A stretch of 64,000 nucleotides of DNA. Source: Acidimicrobiaceae bacterium (GTDB taxonomy: Bacteria > Actinomycetota > Acidimicrobiia > Acidimicrobiales > Acidimicrobiaceae). Where the stretch lies: contig JABEUN010000064.1 of the NCBI GenBank assembly GCA_013044385.1, forward strand, positions 1-64,000, read 5' to 3'. Of the stretch, positions 54,304 through 64,000 are shown piece after piece. Positions within the stretch are counted from its first letter, which is position 1. Every line of letters begins with the position of its first letter. The notes under the pieces are model-generated. The model saw nothing but the letters and a program-made list of their open reading frames with translations. It was not told the DNA's origin and did no database searches. Position numbers and translations under genes: made by a program.

Positions 54304-56028
54304 TCACACGCTGAGTCCATTAAGCGCTATCTGCATCTCGAGTCCCTCCGCAGACATCGGACGGCCGAGTGAGAACCCGGCCACATATTCAACACCCATA
54401 CCTCTAAGTAGCGACAACTGATCCGGTGTCTCCACCCCGATGGCACATACCGAAGATCCGAGTCTTTTGATCATCTCGGTAGCGCTCTGGACGATAGTGC
54501 GAGCTCTCTCCGATCGATCCAGCTGAACGATAAGAGATTTTGCCATCTTGACCTGGTCGAACTTCAGACGAGAAAGGAGGGACAGTCCCGCGCCATCCTC
54601 ACCCAGATTGTCCAAGTTAAGTCCCACTCCATAATCAGCGAGGGCTTTAAGTTGAGTCTCACCCCTCTCCCACGAACTGCCGGAAAGGCTACCGACAGAC
54701 ACGTCCAGACAGATTGGAACGTGCTGACCTGATCTACTCTCAAGAAGCTGGATGAGTTCTAGCGCGACCGATGAATCTCTGAGGTAACTCTCGGCGATGT
54801 TTACGTCGAGACGCAGTTCCAAGGCAGGAAAGCGCCTCCACAGATTTACCGACTGCTCGACTGCCATAGTCACTACCTGTCGGGAGAGCTCCCTACCTAT
54901 TCCTGCCTCTTCAGCGATATAGGAAAACTCTGCCGCATCAATCTGACCTCTCTCGGGATGTTCCCACCGCATGAGCGCCTCAATGGCGACCATTCCCATA
55001 CCAGAGAGTGAATATATTGGTAAATACACTAAATTGATTGTACCGTCGGATACAGCCTTTCGGAGAAGCACCTCATCCAATACGCGTTTTGAGGAGTCTC
55101 TGAAGTGTTGTTCATCGTAGATCTCGATTCCACCGAATCCCGACCTCTTCACTACCCCTCTGGCTCGCACCGCCATAGTGAGTATCTCAGATGCGTTGTG
55201 TCTCGAGCCAGCAATGACCCGAACGACACCTATCGACGGAGTCACCGAGACACTGGAGACATCATCAAAATGGAATGGCTCTGCCAGTGCTGATTGGATG
55301 TGTCGTGCTATTCGGACCGCCTGTTCGTCGGAGGTGACGTCAGTCGCTATCGCTGTAAACATGTCGGTATACAGGCGTCCGACGAGGACATTTGGACCCA
55401 GTGCCGACTTCAATCGATCGCCAACCGCCCCGAGAAGGACGTCACCCAACTCGAATCCATACACCTCGTTGATCGACGAGAATCTGTCCATATCCAGAAC
55501 CAGTACGCAGATTCCTCTAACATCGACCGATTCCAGAATCTGAGCCAGATACGCGTGTATGAATCCCAGATTCGGCAGTTCAGTGAGGCCGTCAAAACGG
55601 CTCAGGCTGTGACTGAGGCCACTCACAGACCCCGTGAGACTAATCACGCTCTGGGACTCGGTAACTACCGTGGACTCGACCACCAGCTCCAAGAAGAATC
55701 CCTCCGTCTCCACGAGCCTCACGACGGCCGGCAGTTCGAAAGGTTGATTTGAAGCAACCCTCCCAGCTAGCAGGATGTCTACGACTCGTCCGAGGAGTAG
55801 TTTTCCCGTTCTGTCACGGCCAATCGCACAGTTAAGGAAGCTCTTTCCAAGCAGTACGTCAATCCTTCCGTCATCTGGGAGTCCGGTGACAGTAATTCCG
55901 CAGATTGCACCAGAATGCAGGTCGACTACCAACTCGAAGGTCAAGTCGCCGTTGATGGGCCCGGCCGTAATGGTGTCCGAGAAGACGTCGTCACCATCAG
56001 AGATCAGATCCGATCCTTTCAAGTTCAA
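54304..56028 (-). CDS. GGDEF-EAL protein with degenerate catalytic motifs
   Basis: A 140-residue N-terminal part with no clear domain is followed by a GGDEF-type domain (about 140-300) and an EAL-type domain (about 315-570). In the first the signature is RLYTDMF, not GGDEF. In the second EALMRWEHP is present but later metal motifs are lost: LDVSVGSL for ELTE, LDNLGEDGAG for DDFGTG, and DQVKM for xKID. Both activities are probably absent; it may bind c-di-GMP or partners. TTG 56028 has GGAGGG seven bases upstream. Confidence 0.82.
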   Translation of the reverse strand: MNLKGSDLISDGDDVFSDTITAGPINGDLTFELVVDLHSGAICGITVTGLPDDGRIDVLLGKSFLNCAIGRDRTGKLLLGRVVDILLAGRVASNQPFELPAVVRLVETEGFFLELVVESTVVTESQSVISLTGSVSGLSHSLSRFDGLTELPNLGFIHAYLAQILESVDVRGICVLVLDMDRFSSINEVYGFELGDVLLGAVGDRLKSALGPNVLVGRLYTDMFTAIATDVTSDEQAVRIARHIQSALAEPFHFDDVSSVSVTPSIGVVRVIAGSRHNASEILTMAVRARGVVKRSGFGGIEIYDEQHFRDSSKRVLDEVLLRKAVSDGTINLVYLPIYSLSGMGMVAIEALMRWEHPERGQIDAAEFSYIAEEAGIGRELSRQVVTMAVEQSVNLWRRFPALELRLDVNIAESYLRDSSVALELIQLLESRSGQHVPICLDVSVGSLSGSSWERGETQLKALADYGVGLNLDNLGEDGAGLSLLSRLKFDQVKMAKSLIVQLDRSERARTIVQSATEMIKRLGSSVCAIGVETPDQLSLLRGMGVEYVAGFSLGRPMSAEGLEMQIALNGLSV

Positions 56029-56214
56029 AATCGAGCCCTCCTCACTCAGCGGTCCGCTGAGCCGAGTTCACAGCAGGTGGATCCGGCCCGACCACATCTC
56101 TTCTATCGGCACACCGGCTCTACGCTTGAAGGTCGAATCCTTCCTCGCACGCTGACCGGATCCGAATCCGATGAGTCTTATGCACAGCTATTCTGTTCTC
56201 CGGAGGTGAGCCAG

Positions 56215-56619
56215 TTGCTCGCAAGTGGTTTGGACATTTTCAGGTTGACTCTTCACGTGCTCGCAGCCGCGATCTGGGTGGGTGGTCAGTTTGCACTGGC
56301 TGGCATGGTTCCCGCACTCCGCAAAGCGGGCCCGGGGGTCGCATCTGCAGCCGCGAATGCATTTGCCCGACTGTCTTGGCCTGCCTACGCACTGCTCGTC
56401 ATCACCGGCCTCTGGAACGTCTCGACTTTCCAGATGAGTAAGACTTCAACGGCCTGGAAGATTGTTCTCGGCGTGAAGTTGACGCTCGTCGCAATCGCCG
56501 GAATAAGTGCTTACCTGCACCAGAGGGCAAAATCGCCGAGGGCCATAGGGATCTGGGGCGGGGTCACAGCTCTCTCGTCGGTTGCGATTCTCGCCATGGG
56601 GGTAGCTCTCGCCGGCTAA
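56215..56619 (+). CDS. CopD-like integral membrane protein
   Basis: This is a 134-residue membrane protein with four helices. The first, RLTLHVLAAAIWVGGQFALAG, carries the conserved His and WVGG seen in CopD-type (copper resistance D) proteins; LVITGLWNVS and WKIVLGVKLTLVA follow. TTG 56215 has GGAGGTGA five bases upstream, a much better start than the upstream open frame, which overlaps the divergent GGDEF-EAL gene. Copper or heme binding is possible but not proven. Confidence 0.75.
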   Translation: MLASGLDIFRLTLHVLAAAIWVGGQFALAGMVPALRKAGPGVASAAANAFARLSWPAYALLVITGLWNVSTFQMSKTSTAWKIVLGVKLTLVAIAGISAYLHQRAKSPRAIGIWGGVTALSSVAILAMGVALAG

Positions 56620-56794
56620 AGCAGCAACCGCTGGCGTAATCCAGTCGCCAATCCAATCCAATTCAATCAACACTGTGTGCGGAATCTACTAAGGCTCGAC
56701 CCCAAATCGTACGACAGATACTTGTGAAGGTGTCGAGGTGGTTGAAGCAACGTGTTTGCGTTTCGGGTGCGCCGAAACCACCTGAGATTGGATC

Positions 56795-58027
56795 GTGGTG
56801 AGCCAGGCGACATCGGACGCAGGAAGTAGCGGGATCATACTGACTCCCCAAGCTGTGGAATCAGCGTTCGTATCTCGTCAGATGATCATGGATGTCCTTG
56901 TGAACCCGAGCGACGTGAGGATCCACATGCAGCCCATCGTCGATCTCCAATCTGGCCACATCGTCGGCTACGAAGCGCTCTCCAGATTCGGAACACAAGG
57001 GGCCCTGGCACCCGATCGTTGGTTCTCAGAAGCAGCGAGATTCGGACTGGCCGCCGAACTCGAAGCGATGGCAATCACAAAGTCGATCACCTTGAAGGCT
57101 GGATTACCGGCGAACAGGTTCCTCTCTCTGAACGTGAGCCCCAACCTCATAGGTACCGAACCGATCCAAGCGGCACTTAGCGGAGATCTGACTGGAATTC
57201 TGGTCGAACTTACCGAACACGTCAAACTGCACGACTTCCAAAGCACCATTTCCGCCCTAGATAACTTCCGTGACAGGGGAGCGATGATCGCTGTGGACGA
57301 CACTGGTTCGGGCTATTCAGGACTCCAAATGCTAACCAAGCTGAGGCCACAGATTGTCAAACTAGATAGGGAACTGGTTGCAGGTATCGATACCGACGAC
57401 GTCAAAGCAGCTCTAGCCCGGATGCTGGGTGATTTCGTCGGCCTGCTGGACGGATGGATCCTGGCCGAGGGGATCGAGACATTGCCTGAACTGGACCGAA
57501 TTATCGGCCTCGGTATTCCACTTGCGCAAGGGTGGGTACTCGGCCGGCCCGGTCCCCCTTTCCCGGAGTTGAATCCCAGCCTTAGTCGTCGAATCGCGAA
57601 GCGCTCAGGCGAACGGGGCACTCGCGATAGAGCGAGGCGAGCTAACAGGCTCGTAATGGCTGATCTGATAGATCAGACAACCTCGATCGGAATCGGAGAA
57701 AGCGTTCCCTGTGAGACCAAGGCCTCACTGATAGTCAGGATAGACGAACACTTACGCCCGACTGAACTACTCATCCGCAAAGGTGAAGGCTCCAGCAACT
57801 GGAAGTGTACGCGAACACCCATGAAGGTGAGGGGTGACGACGACGCATCCGTGATATTGGAACGACTCCTACTTCGCGATCTGAACACACGATTCGAGCC
57901 GATCACAGTAGTGGATCAAGCTGGTCGACTGACGGGAACGGTGAGGATGGAGGCACTGATTTCGGCCCTTTTGAGCAAGAGTCGGCGCCAGAACCACGAT
58001 CTAGAAAACGACTCCTCCACCAGATAG
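56795..58027 (+). CDS. EAL-domain c-di-GMP phosphodiesterase with CBS-like tail
   Basis: The EAL domain (about residues 30-265) has the full set: YEALSRF, LNVSPN, ELTEH, DDTGSGYSG, IVKLD and AEGIE, so phosphodiesterase activity is expected. A basic linker (RRIAKRSGERGTRDRARRANR) follows. The C-terminal 120 residues contain EPITVVDQAGRLTGTVRMEAL, resembling a CBS half-module that may sense adenylates. GTG 56795 starts it. It is the only clearly active c-di-GMP hydrolase in the window. Confidence 0.88.
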   Translation: MVSQATSDAGSSGIILTPQAVESAFVSRQMIMDVLVNPSDVRIHMQPIVDLQSGHIVGYEALSRFGTQGALAPDRWFSEAARFGLAAELEAMAITKSITLKAGLPANRFLSLNVSPNLIGTEPIQAALSGDLTGILVELTEHVKLHDFQSTISALDNFRDRGAMIAVDDTGSGYSGLQMLTKLRPQIVKLDRELVAGIDTDDVKAALARMLGDFVGLLDGWILAEGIETLPELDRIIGLGIPLAQGWVLGRPGPPFPELNPSLSRRIAKRSGERGTRDRARRANRLVMADLIDQTTSIGIGESVPCETKASLIVRIDEHLRPTELLIRKGEGSSNWKCTRTPMKVRGDDDASVILERLLLRDLNTRFEPITVVDQAGRLTGTVRMEALISALLSKSRRQNHDLENDSSTR

Positions 58028-58192
58028 ATTCGCTCACGCTGACTTGAGTAGTTCAGCTCGGTCCGAAACTGTTTGAGCTAGGATTCGAGGAGTTTCCGCT
58101 AGTATTTATGTCTCAACGATCTGGGCCAACGTCGTCCCTTCTTTGTTATCCAATCGGACCGCTGAAACCAAGCGGCAAACAAGGAGACGAAA

Positions 58193-61100
58193 ATGGCTAC
58201 CATAGCCCCCGGAGATTTTGGACTCTATAGTCCCAACTTCGAGCACGATGCTTGCGGAGTCGCATTCGTAGCCAATATCGAGGGAACTCCAAGCCACCGC
58301 ATTGTACAGATGGGCATAACCGCCCTGCTCAACCTCGAACACCGTGGGGCATCTGGTGCCGAGGCAAATACCGGGGATGGAGCGGGAATCCTCATCCAGA
58401 ATCCCGACGCTTTCTGGCGGTCCAAGGTCGACTTCGAACTGCCCGCCCGGGGTCGCTATGCGACCGGGATCGCATTCATCTCAAAGGACGCTTCCAGCAA
58501 CCTCATAGAGGAGTTCGAAAGCATAACCAAGCAAGAGGGCTGCAGCATCGTCGGCTGGAGATCAGTCCCGACTGATAACTCAGCACTCGGCCAATCGGCA
58601 CTAGAGATTGAACCAGTGATGAAGCAGGTGTTCATCACTGGTTCCTCGGGTGAATCTGATCTCGAGATGGAGCGACTTGCCTTCGTCATACGCAAGAGAT
58701 CCGAAAGAGAGCTGGGCGGACTCTACTTTCCGAGCCTTTCGACCAGGACCTTCATCTTCAAAGGTATGTTGACAACTCCACAGGTTCCGGAGTACTTCTT
58801 GGACCTCAACGAACCAGGTCTCGAAAGTGCAATCGCTCTGGTCCACTCGCGTTTTTCCACCAACACCTTCCCGGCGTGGAATCTCGCCCACCCCTACCGC
58901 CTCATCGCCCACAACGGAGAGATCAACACCGTTCAAGGGAATCGCAACTGGATGCGTGCTCGGCAGTCCCTTCTAGAGAGCGACCTGATACCTGGTGATC
59001 TCAGGAGAATCTTTCCGATATGCACTCCGGGCGCCTCAGATTCGGCTTCGTTCGACGAAGTGTTGGAACTGTTGAACATCGGCGGCAGGAGTCTTCCGCA
59101 TGCGGTTCTGATGATGATTCCAGAGGCATGGGAGAACCATGCGACGATGGATCCCGAGCGCAGGGATTTCTACCGATTCCACTCCTCGTTGATGGAGCCT
59201 TGGGATGGTCCAGCAGCGATAGCATTCACCGACGGCACAATCATTGGGGCCGTTCTGGATCGCAACGGTCTGAGGCCCTCCAGATACTGGATCACAGACG
59301 ACGGGCTAGTAATCATGGCCTCAGAGGTCGGCGTGATCGACGTTCCACCGAGTCGAGTCCTGAAGAAGGGGCGCCTGCAACCCGGCAAGATGTTCTTGAT
59401 CGACACCAGCCTCGGCAGGGTTGTAACCGATGACGAGATCAAATCCCAGTTAGCAGCGCAGCACCCCTATGGAGACTGGCTCGATCGGAATTTGGTAAGT
59501 CTTGAACAGCTTCCTCCGCGCCACATGCTCGTCCCACAACACTCCTCTGTTGTCACAAGTCAACGAGAGTTCGGCTACACCACCGAAGAACTTCGGGTGA
59601 TCCTCGCCCCTATGGCCAAAAGCGGGGGCGAGCCGCTCGGATCTATGGGGTCCGACACTCCGATCGCCGTCTTGTCAGATGGGCCAAGACTTCTCTTCGA
59701 CTACTTCACTCAGCAGTTCGCCCAGGTTACAAATCCCCCACTCGATGCAATCAGGGAGGAGCTGGTCACCTCGATGGGCGCGACCATCGGCCCGGAGAAA
59801 AACCTGCTATCGCCGTCGGCCGGTTCAGCACGCCAGATACGTCTTGAGCACCCGATAATCGACAACGATGAACTGGCCAAACTGATGTATGTCGACGAGG
59901 ACGGCGGCGTCGAGGGCTATCGAGCGATCGTAATCGACGCCCTATTCGATCCTCTGACCGGCGGCGTGGGACTTGCCGAAGCGCTCTCATCGATAAGGGC
60001 CAAGGCGACACAGGCAACACTCGATGGTGCCAACATCGTCATCCTCTCCGATAGACACACCACGGATCAACTGGCACCGATACCGATTCTGCTTGCACTG
60101 TCAAACGTTCACCACCACCTCGTTCGCCAGGAGACCCGCACCCAGGTTGGTTTGGTAGTCGAGACCGGCGAGGCAAGAGAGGTCCACCACATGGCCCTGC
60201 TCCTTAGCTATGGGGCAGCAGCCATCAACCCATATCTTGCGTTCGACACGATCGTGGACATGATCAGAGAGGGGATCCTCACAGATATTACGCCCCGTAA
60301 GGCGGTCCGGAACTATGTCAAAGCGGCCACCAAAGGCGTCCTGAAGGTCATGTCAAAGATGGGCATCTCCACCGTAGCTTCGTACACAGGTGCCCAGGTA
60401 TTCGAAGCGATAGGCCTGGACCGGGGCCTGATCAACGAATATTTTACGGGTACCTCAAGCCGAATTGGGGGGATCGGACTCGACCAGATCGCGATGGACA
60501 CCGCCAAGAGACACGGCGAGGCCCATTCGGAACGCCCCGAGGAACGCGCATTCCGCTCGCTCGAGGTCGGAGGTGAGTACCAGTGGCGCAGAGAGGGTGA
60601 GTATCATCTGTTCAATCCCGAAACCGTCTTCAAGCTACAGCATTCGACTCGTCAACGAAGGTGGGATGTCTTTAGGGACTATTCGAGATTGGTGGATGAC
60701 CAGTCCTCTAAACTTGCCACCCTTCGCGGTCTCTTTCGGTTCAGGACCGACCTACGGGCTCCGATTCCTTTGGACCAAGTCGAGTCCGCATCGCAGATCA
60801 TCAAAAGGTTCTCTACGGGCGCAATGTCCTATGGGTCAATATCGCAGGAGGCACACGAGACCCTCGCCATCGCAATGAATCGCATCGGCGGGAAATCGAA
60901 TACTGGGGAGGGCGGGGAAGACCCCGATCGCTATGTGGCCGACCCGAACGGAGACTCAAGAAGGTCTGCTATCAAGCAGGTGGCCTCCGGAAGGTTCGGT
61001 GTAACCGCTGAGTACCTAAGTAATGCAGATGACATCCAGATCAAGATGGCCCAAGGTGCCAAGCCAGGCGAGGGAGGACAGCTTCCGGGCGAGAAGGTGT

Positions 61101-62695
61101 ACCCCTGGATCGCAAAGACGCGATACTCGACACCTGGAGTCGGATTGATCTCGCCACCCCCCCACCACGACATCTACTCCATCGAGGATCTGGCCCAACT
61201 CATACACGACCTCAAATCCGCCAATCCCGAAGCCAGAGTTCATGTGAAGTTGGTGTCCGAAGTAGGAGTAGGAACCGTGGCAGCGGGTGTATCCAAGGCC
61301 CACGCCGACGTGGTGCTGATCTCTGGGGCTGACGGTGGGACTGGTGCTTCACCTCTTACCTCGCTAAAGCATGCTGGCGCACCTTGGGAACTCGGCCTTG
61401 CAGAGACTCAACAGACCTTGATTGCAAACGGCCTCCGCGACCGGATAACAGTGCAGGTGGACGGTCAGCTGAAGACCGGAAGGGATGTGGTGATTGCCGC
61501 CTTACTCGGAGCCGAGGAGTTCGGGTTTGCAACGGCACCACTTGTGGTCTCCGGTTGCATCATGATGAGGGTCTGCCATCTCGACACCTGTCCCGTCGGC
61601 ATCGCAACGCAGAATCCAGAGCTTAGGAAGCGGTTCTCGGGCAAGCCAGAGTTTGTGGAGACATTCTTCGAATACATCGCCGAGGAGGTCCGGATCTATC
61701 TGGCAGAGCTCGGATTCACTACTTTGGAGGAGGCGGTAGGCCAGGTCGAATCGCTCGACATGGCGGTGGCGATCGACCATTACAAGGCATCCGGACTAGA
61801 CCTGAGCCCTATTTTCGTTCTACCCGAAGGCATGGCGGATGCGCCAAGGCGCCGGATCCGGGGTCAGGATCACGGCTTGGAGAACTCCTTCGATCAGAGG
61901 CTCATAGAACTCTGTGAAAACTCACTTCAGGACGGATCCAAAGTCGCTTTAGACCTCACAATAAGAAATGTGGACCGGAGCGTCGGAGCCACCCTCGGTC
62001 ACGAAATCATAAAACGCTTCGGTGGTAGTGGGCTGCCTGATGACACCATCCACGTGAGGTTACAAGGATCGGCCGGACAGAGTTTTGGTGCATTCGTTCC
62101 AAAAGGTGTCACCCTCGAACTCATGGGTGACTCTAATGACTACCTCGGTAAGGGTCTCTCCGGAGGAAAGCTCATCGTCTACCCACCCAAATCCGCCAAC
62201 TTTCAGGCTCAAGAGAATGTGATCGCCGGCAATGTCATCCTCTACGGAGCGACATCGGGCGAGGTGTACATCTCAGGTCTGGTCGGTGAGCGCTTCGCAG
62301 TCAGAAATTCTGGAGCCATCGCCGTGGTGGAGGGGGTCGGCGACCACGGGTGCGAATACATGACTGGGGGAAGGGTCGTTGTACTGGGTACTACGGGCCG
62401 CAACTTCGGAGCGGGCATGTCCGGTGGTGAAGCCTTCGTCTACGATCCGGATTCGTTCTTTTTGAGCAGGGTGAACCCCGAGATGGTCGACCTGGACCCA
62501 TTGGAGGAGGATGACCGGATCTGGTTAGCTCAGACTTTGCAGGCGCATTTGGACTACACCGGTTCAAACCTGGCAAAGGAGCTCCTATCGAACTTCAGCC
62601 ACGAAGTAGACAGATTCGTCAAGGTATTCCCCAAGGATTACAAAAGGGTCCTACTCGCACAGTCAGCTGCGCGGATGCAGGGAAGTTCAACCTGA
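58193..62695 (+). CDS. gltB: Glutamate synthase large subunit
   Basis: GltB makes glutamate from glutamine and 2-oxoglutarate with GltD. The glutaminase nucleophile Cys21 is in [10 protein letters not shown], after a 20-residue propeptide. [20 protein letters not shown] and [14 protein letters not shown] follow. The FMN domain has [23 protein letters not shown] and [14 protein letters not shown]. The [3Fe-4S] Cys lie in [17 protein letters not shown]. The C-terminal GXGXG beta-helix ends the protein. Length 1500 residues, complete. gltD follows after 114 bp. Confidence 0.97.
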   Translation: MATIAPGDFGLYSPNFEHDACGVAFVANIEGTPSHRIVQMGITALLNLEHRGASGAEANTGDGAGILIQNPDAFWRSKVDFELPARGRYATGIAFISKDASSNLIEEFESITKQEGCSIVGWRSVPTDNSALGQSALEIEPVMKQVFITGSSGESDLEMERLAFVIRKRSERELGGLYFPSLSTRTFIFKGMLTTPQVPEYFLDLNEPGLESAIALVHSRFSTNTFPAWNLAHPYRLIAHNGEINTVQGNRNWMRARQSLLESDLIPGDLRRIFPICTPGASDSASFDEVLELLNIGGRSLPHAVLMMIPEAWENHATMDPERRDFYRFHSSLMEPWDGPAAIAFTDGTIIGAVLDRNGLRPSRYWITDDGLVIMASEVGVIDVPPSRVLKKGRLQPGKMFLIDTSLGRVVTDDEIKSQLAAQHPYGDWLDRNLVSLEQLPPRHMLVPQHSSVVTSQREFGYTTEELRVILAPMAKSGGEPLGSMGSDTPIAVLSDGPRLLFDYFTQQFAQVTNPPLDAIREELVTSMGATIGPEKNLLSPSAGSARQIRLEHPIIDNDELAKLMYVDEDGGVEGYRAIVIDALFDPLTGGVGLAEALSSIRAKATQATLDGANIVILSDRHTTDQLAPIPILLALSNVHHHLVRQETRTQVGLVVETGEAREVHHMALLLSYGAAAINPYLAFDTIVDMIREGILTDITPRKAVRNYVKAATKGVLKVMSKMGISTVASYTGAQVFEAIGLDRGLINEYFTGTSSRIGGIGLDQIAMDTAKRHGEAHSERPEERAFRSLEVGGEYQWRREGEYHLFNPETVFKLQHSTRQRRWDVFRDYSRLVDDQSSKLATLRGLFRFRTDLRAPIPLDQVESASQIIKRFSTGAMSYGSISQEAHETLAIAMNRIGGKSNTGEGGEDPDRYVADPNGDSRRSAIKQVASGRFGVTAEYLSNADDIQIKMAQGAKPGEGGQLPGEKVYPWIAKTRYSTPGVGLISPPPHHDIYSIEDLAQLIHDLKSANPEARVHVKLVSEVGVGTVAAGVSKAHADVVLISGADGGTGASPLTSLKHAGAPWELGLAETQQTLIANGLRDRITVQVDGQLKTGRDVVIAALLGAEEFGFATAPLVVSGCIMMRVCHLDTCPVGIATQNPELRKRFSGKPEFVETFFEYIAEEVRIYLAELGFTTLEEAVGQVESLDMAVAIDHYKASGLDLSPIFVLPEGMADAPRRRIRGQDHGLENSFDQRLIELCENSLQDGSKVALDLTIRNVDRSVGATLGHEIIKRFGGSGLPDDTIHVRLQGSAGQSFGAFVPKGVTLELMGDSNDYLGKGLSGGKLIVYPPKSANFQAQENVIAGNVILYGATSGEVYISGLVGERFAVRNSGAIAVVEGVGDHGCEYMTGGRVVVLGTTGRNFGAGMSGGEAFVYDPDSFFLSRVNPEMVDLDPLEEDDRIWLAQTLQAHLDYTGSNLAKELLSNFSHEVDRFVKVFPKDYKRVLLAQSAARMQGSST

Positions 62696-62809
62696 CCCGT
62701 GTTCGTGGCAAAAAGATACCAGCCATCGAGGCAGACAGAGTGCATGTACAGTTCCGACACAATCCACACAGCAGGGAGAGGTCCCTCCTGTGACTCCGAA
62801 GGGTAAAGA

Positions 62810-64000
62810 ATGGCAGATCCAAGAGGGTTTCTAAAGTTCAAACGAGAGACTCAAAAGAGGCGACCGGTGGAGTTGCGCCTCCAAGACTGGCATGAGGTCT
62901 ACGAACCGATAACTGCATCCGACGTAAGGAATCAGGCTGGGCGGTGCATGGACTGTGGCATTCCCTTCTGCCACCACGGTTGTCCACTTGGAAATCTGAT
63001 TCCCGAATGGAACGACCTGGGCTGGCGGGACAAGTGGCACGAGGCCTCAGAAAGGCTGCACGCCACCAACAACTTCCCTGAATTCACAGGCAGGCTGTGC
63101 CCGGCTCCCTGTGAGGCCGCCTGCGTCCTCGGGATCGGCGACGAACCGGTAACCATTGAACTAGTGGAGAAGGAGATCGCAGAAAGGGCCTGGTCCGAGG
63201 GGTGGGTAACTCCGATACTCCCATCTCGGCGAAGCGCCAAGCGCATAGCGATAGTGGGGTCTGGGCCTGCGGGTCTCGCCGCTGCCCAACAGCTCACCAG
63301 AGCGGGCCACGAGGTCGTCGTCTTCGAAAGAGCCGATGCAATTGGGGGCCTGCTTCGGTATGGAATTCCCGAGTTCAAGATGGAGAAATCGGTACTGGAC
63401 CGACGGCTGGAGCAGATGCAGGCGGAAGGTACCCAGTTCAAAACCGGCGTCGACGTAGGCGTTGCCCTATCGGTCTCGGAGCTTCGAGATACCTTTGATG
63501 CAACGTTGATCACGGTCGGTTCGACGGTCGGGAGATCGCTGTCGGTCGAAGGTAGTACGGCCAACGGCATCTATCAAGCGATGGACTTCCTGCCGCCAGC
63601 TAACCGGTTTGCTGGTGGTCTACCGCATCAGGACCTAATAGACGTTCATGGGAAGAAGGTCGTGATCATCGGGGGAGGCGATACGGGGGCCGACTGTCTT
63701 GGCACTGCACATCGCCAAGGCGCCGCCACGATAGTCCAGCTGGAGATCATGCCTATGCCACCGACCAGCAGGGCCGATCAGACACCCTGGCCAACTTGGC
63801 CTCTCATCTACCGTACATCCTCTGCCCACGAGGAGGGCGGCGACAGGGTGTTTGCCATCAACACCGAGAAGTTCTTAACCGACACGTCCGGCAACCTTAC
63901 CGGACTCGCCACCCATCGCGTAGAGCTTGTGCAGACCGAGCGCGGCGTTAGCTTCGAGAAGGTTCCCGGTTCAGACGCCGTAATCGAAGCCGACGTCGTG
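62810..64000 (+). CDS. gltD: Glutamate synthase small subunit, partial at window edge
   Basis: GltD carries FAD, binds NAD(P)H and passes electrons to GltB through iron-sulfur clusters. From ATG 62810, with GAAGGG upstream, 397 codons run to the window end without a stop. Cluster Cys are C46, C49, C54 and C58 (GRCMDCGIPFCHHGCPL) and RLCPAPCEAAC. The FAD motif is IAIVGSGPAGLAAAQQL, and the second nucleotide fold is VVIIGGGDTGADCLG. The C-terminal part lies outside the window. Confidence 0.96.
   Translation, partial: MADPRGFLKFKRETQKRRPVELRLQDWHEVYEPITASDVRNQAGRCMDCGIPFCHHGCPLGNLIPEWNDLGWRDKWHEASERLHATNNFPEFTGRLCPAPCEAACVLGIGDEPVTIELVEKEIAERAWSEGWVTPILPSRRSAKRIAIVGSGPAGLAAAQQLTRAGHEVVVFERADAIGGLLRYGIPEFKMEKSVLDRRLEQMQAEGTQFKTGVDVGVALSVSELRDTFDATLITVGSTVGRSLSVEGSTANGIYQAMDFLPPANRFAGGLPHQDLIDVHGKKVVIIGGGDTGADCLGTAHRQGAATIVQLEIMPMPPTSRADQTPWPTWPLIYRTSSAHEEGGDRVFAINTEKFLTDTSGNLTGLATHRVELVQTERGVSFEKVPGSDAVIEADVV

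Noticed and set aside
55915-56214. N-terminal extension of the CopD-like protein
   Set aside because: It overlaps the divergent GGDEF-EAL gene and is hydrophilic; TTG 56215 has a strong ribosome site at the right distance.

Overview
The window looks like a chromosomal segment of a free-living actinobacterium of moderate GC content. WhiB, a pair of ArsA-like ATPases, a MarP-type CvpA-protease, a luciferase-like (F420-type) oxidoreductase, an acyl-CoA carboxylase with a tiny epsilon-like subunit, and MeaA/Ccr-type ethylmalonyl-CoA enzymes all point that way. GTG and TTG starts are frequent. An Acidimicrobiia-like lineage is my best guess; it is an inference from gene content, not from a marker gene. 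I see no prophage, transposase or CRISPR array.

Layout. 0-5 kb: edge fragment of a repeat protein, a Nudix hydrolase, selA-selB (selenocysteine insertion) and an alpha/beta hydrolase. 5-10 kb: an exported thioredoxin-like protein with a VKOR (envelope disulfide formation), whiB divergent from two ArsA-like ATPases, a receiver-domain protein and tRNA-Pro. 10-12 kb: a gene-poor tract around a methyltransferase whose N-terminal coding region carries an in-frame TAA. 12-17 kb: a ketone-body group (patatin-like protein and 3-hydroxybutyrate dehydrogenase divergent from acetoacetate decarboxylase), then a ferredoxin-P450 pair and a secreted protein. 17.8-24 kb: a complete hut operon, hutH-hutC-hutU-hutI-hutG, with overlapping genes and a HutC-type operator next to the hutH ribosome binding site. 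24-28 kb: PAS-GGDEF, HDOD and AAA/DUF234 ATPase genes. 28-34 kb: asd-lysC, tandem cyclophilins, an S51 peptidase-like protein, a methyltransferase and a YceI-like protein.

34-41 kb: a 208-bp fragment of a thiolase gene, 3-hydroxybutyryl-CoA dehydrogenase, ethylmalonyl-CoA mutase, a degenerate GGDEF membrane protein, the carboxyltransferase of an acyl-CoA carboxylase with its small subunit, and aat. 41-46 kb: EamA transporter, RidA, ribA divergent from marR plus a LigB dioxygenase, and an F420-type oxidoreductase. 46-50 kb: tRNA-Ser(GGA)-tadA-tRNA-Ser(CGA) on the minus strand divergent from SRP RNA-dnaX-recR. 49.7-53 kb: methylmalonyl-CoA epimerase and crotonyl-CoA carboxylase/reductase divergent from a full thiolase. 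53-58 kb: MarP-like protease, degenerate GGDEF-EAL protein, CopD-like membrane protein and an intact EAL protein. 58-64 kb: gltB and the beginning of gltD.

Metabolic reading: thiolase, 3-hydroxybutyryl-CoA dehydrogenase, Ccr, epimerase and Ecm together make up most of an ethylmalonyl-CoA route for assimilating C2 units. The genes are split over two loci about 14 kb apart, and the loci share the near-identical thiolase segment. I did not find an obviously new multi-gene system. The signals most worth following are this thiolase relic, an exact internal repeat in ecm, the nonsense codon in the 11-kb methyltransferase, the hut control region, and the chain of c-di-GMP-type proteins with degenerate catalytic motifs.
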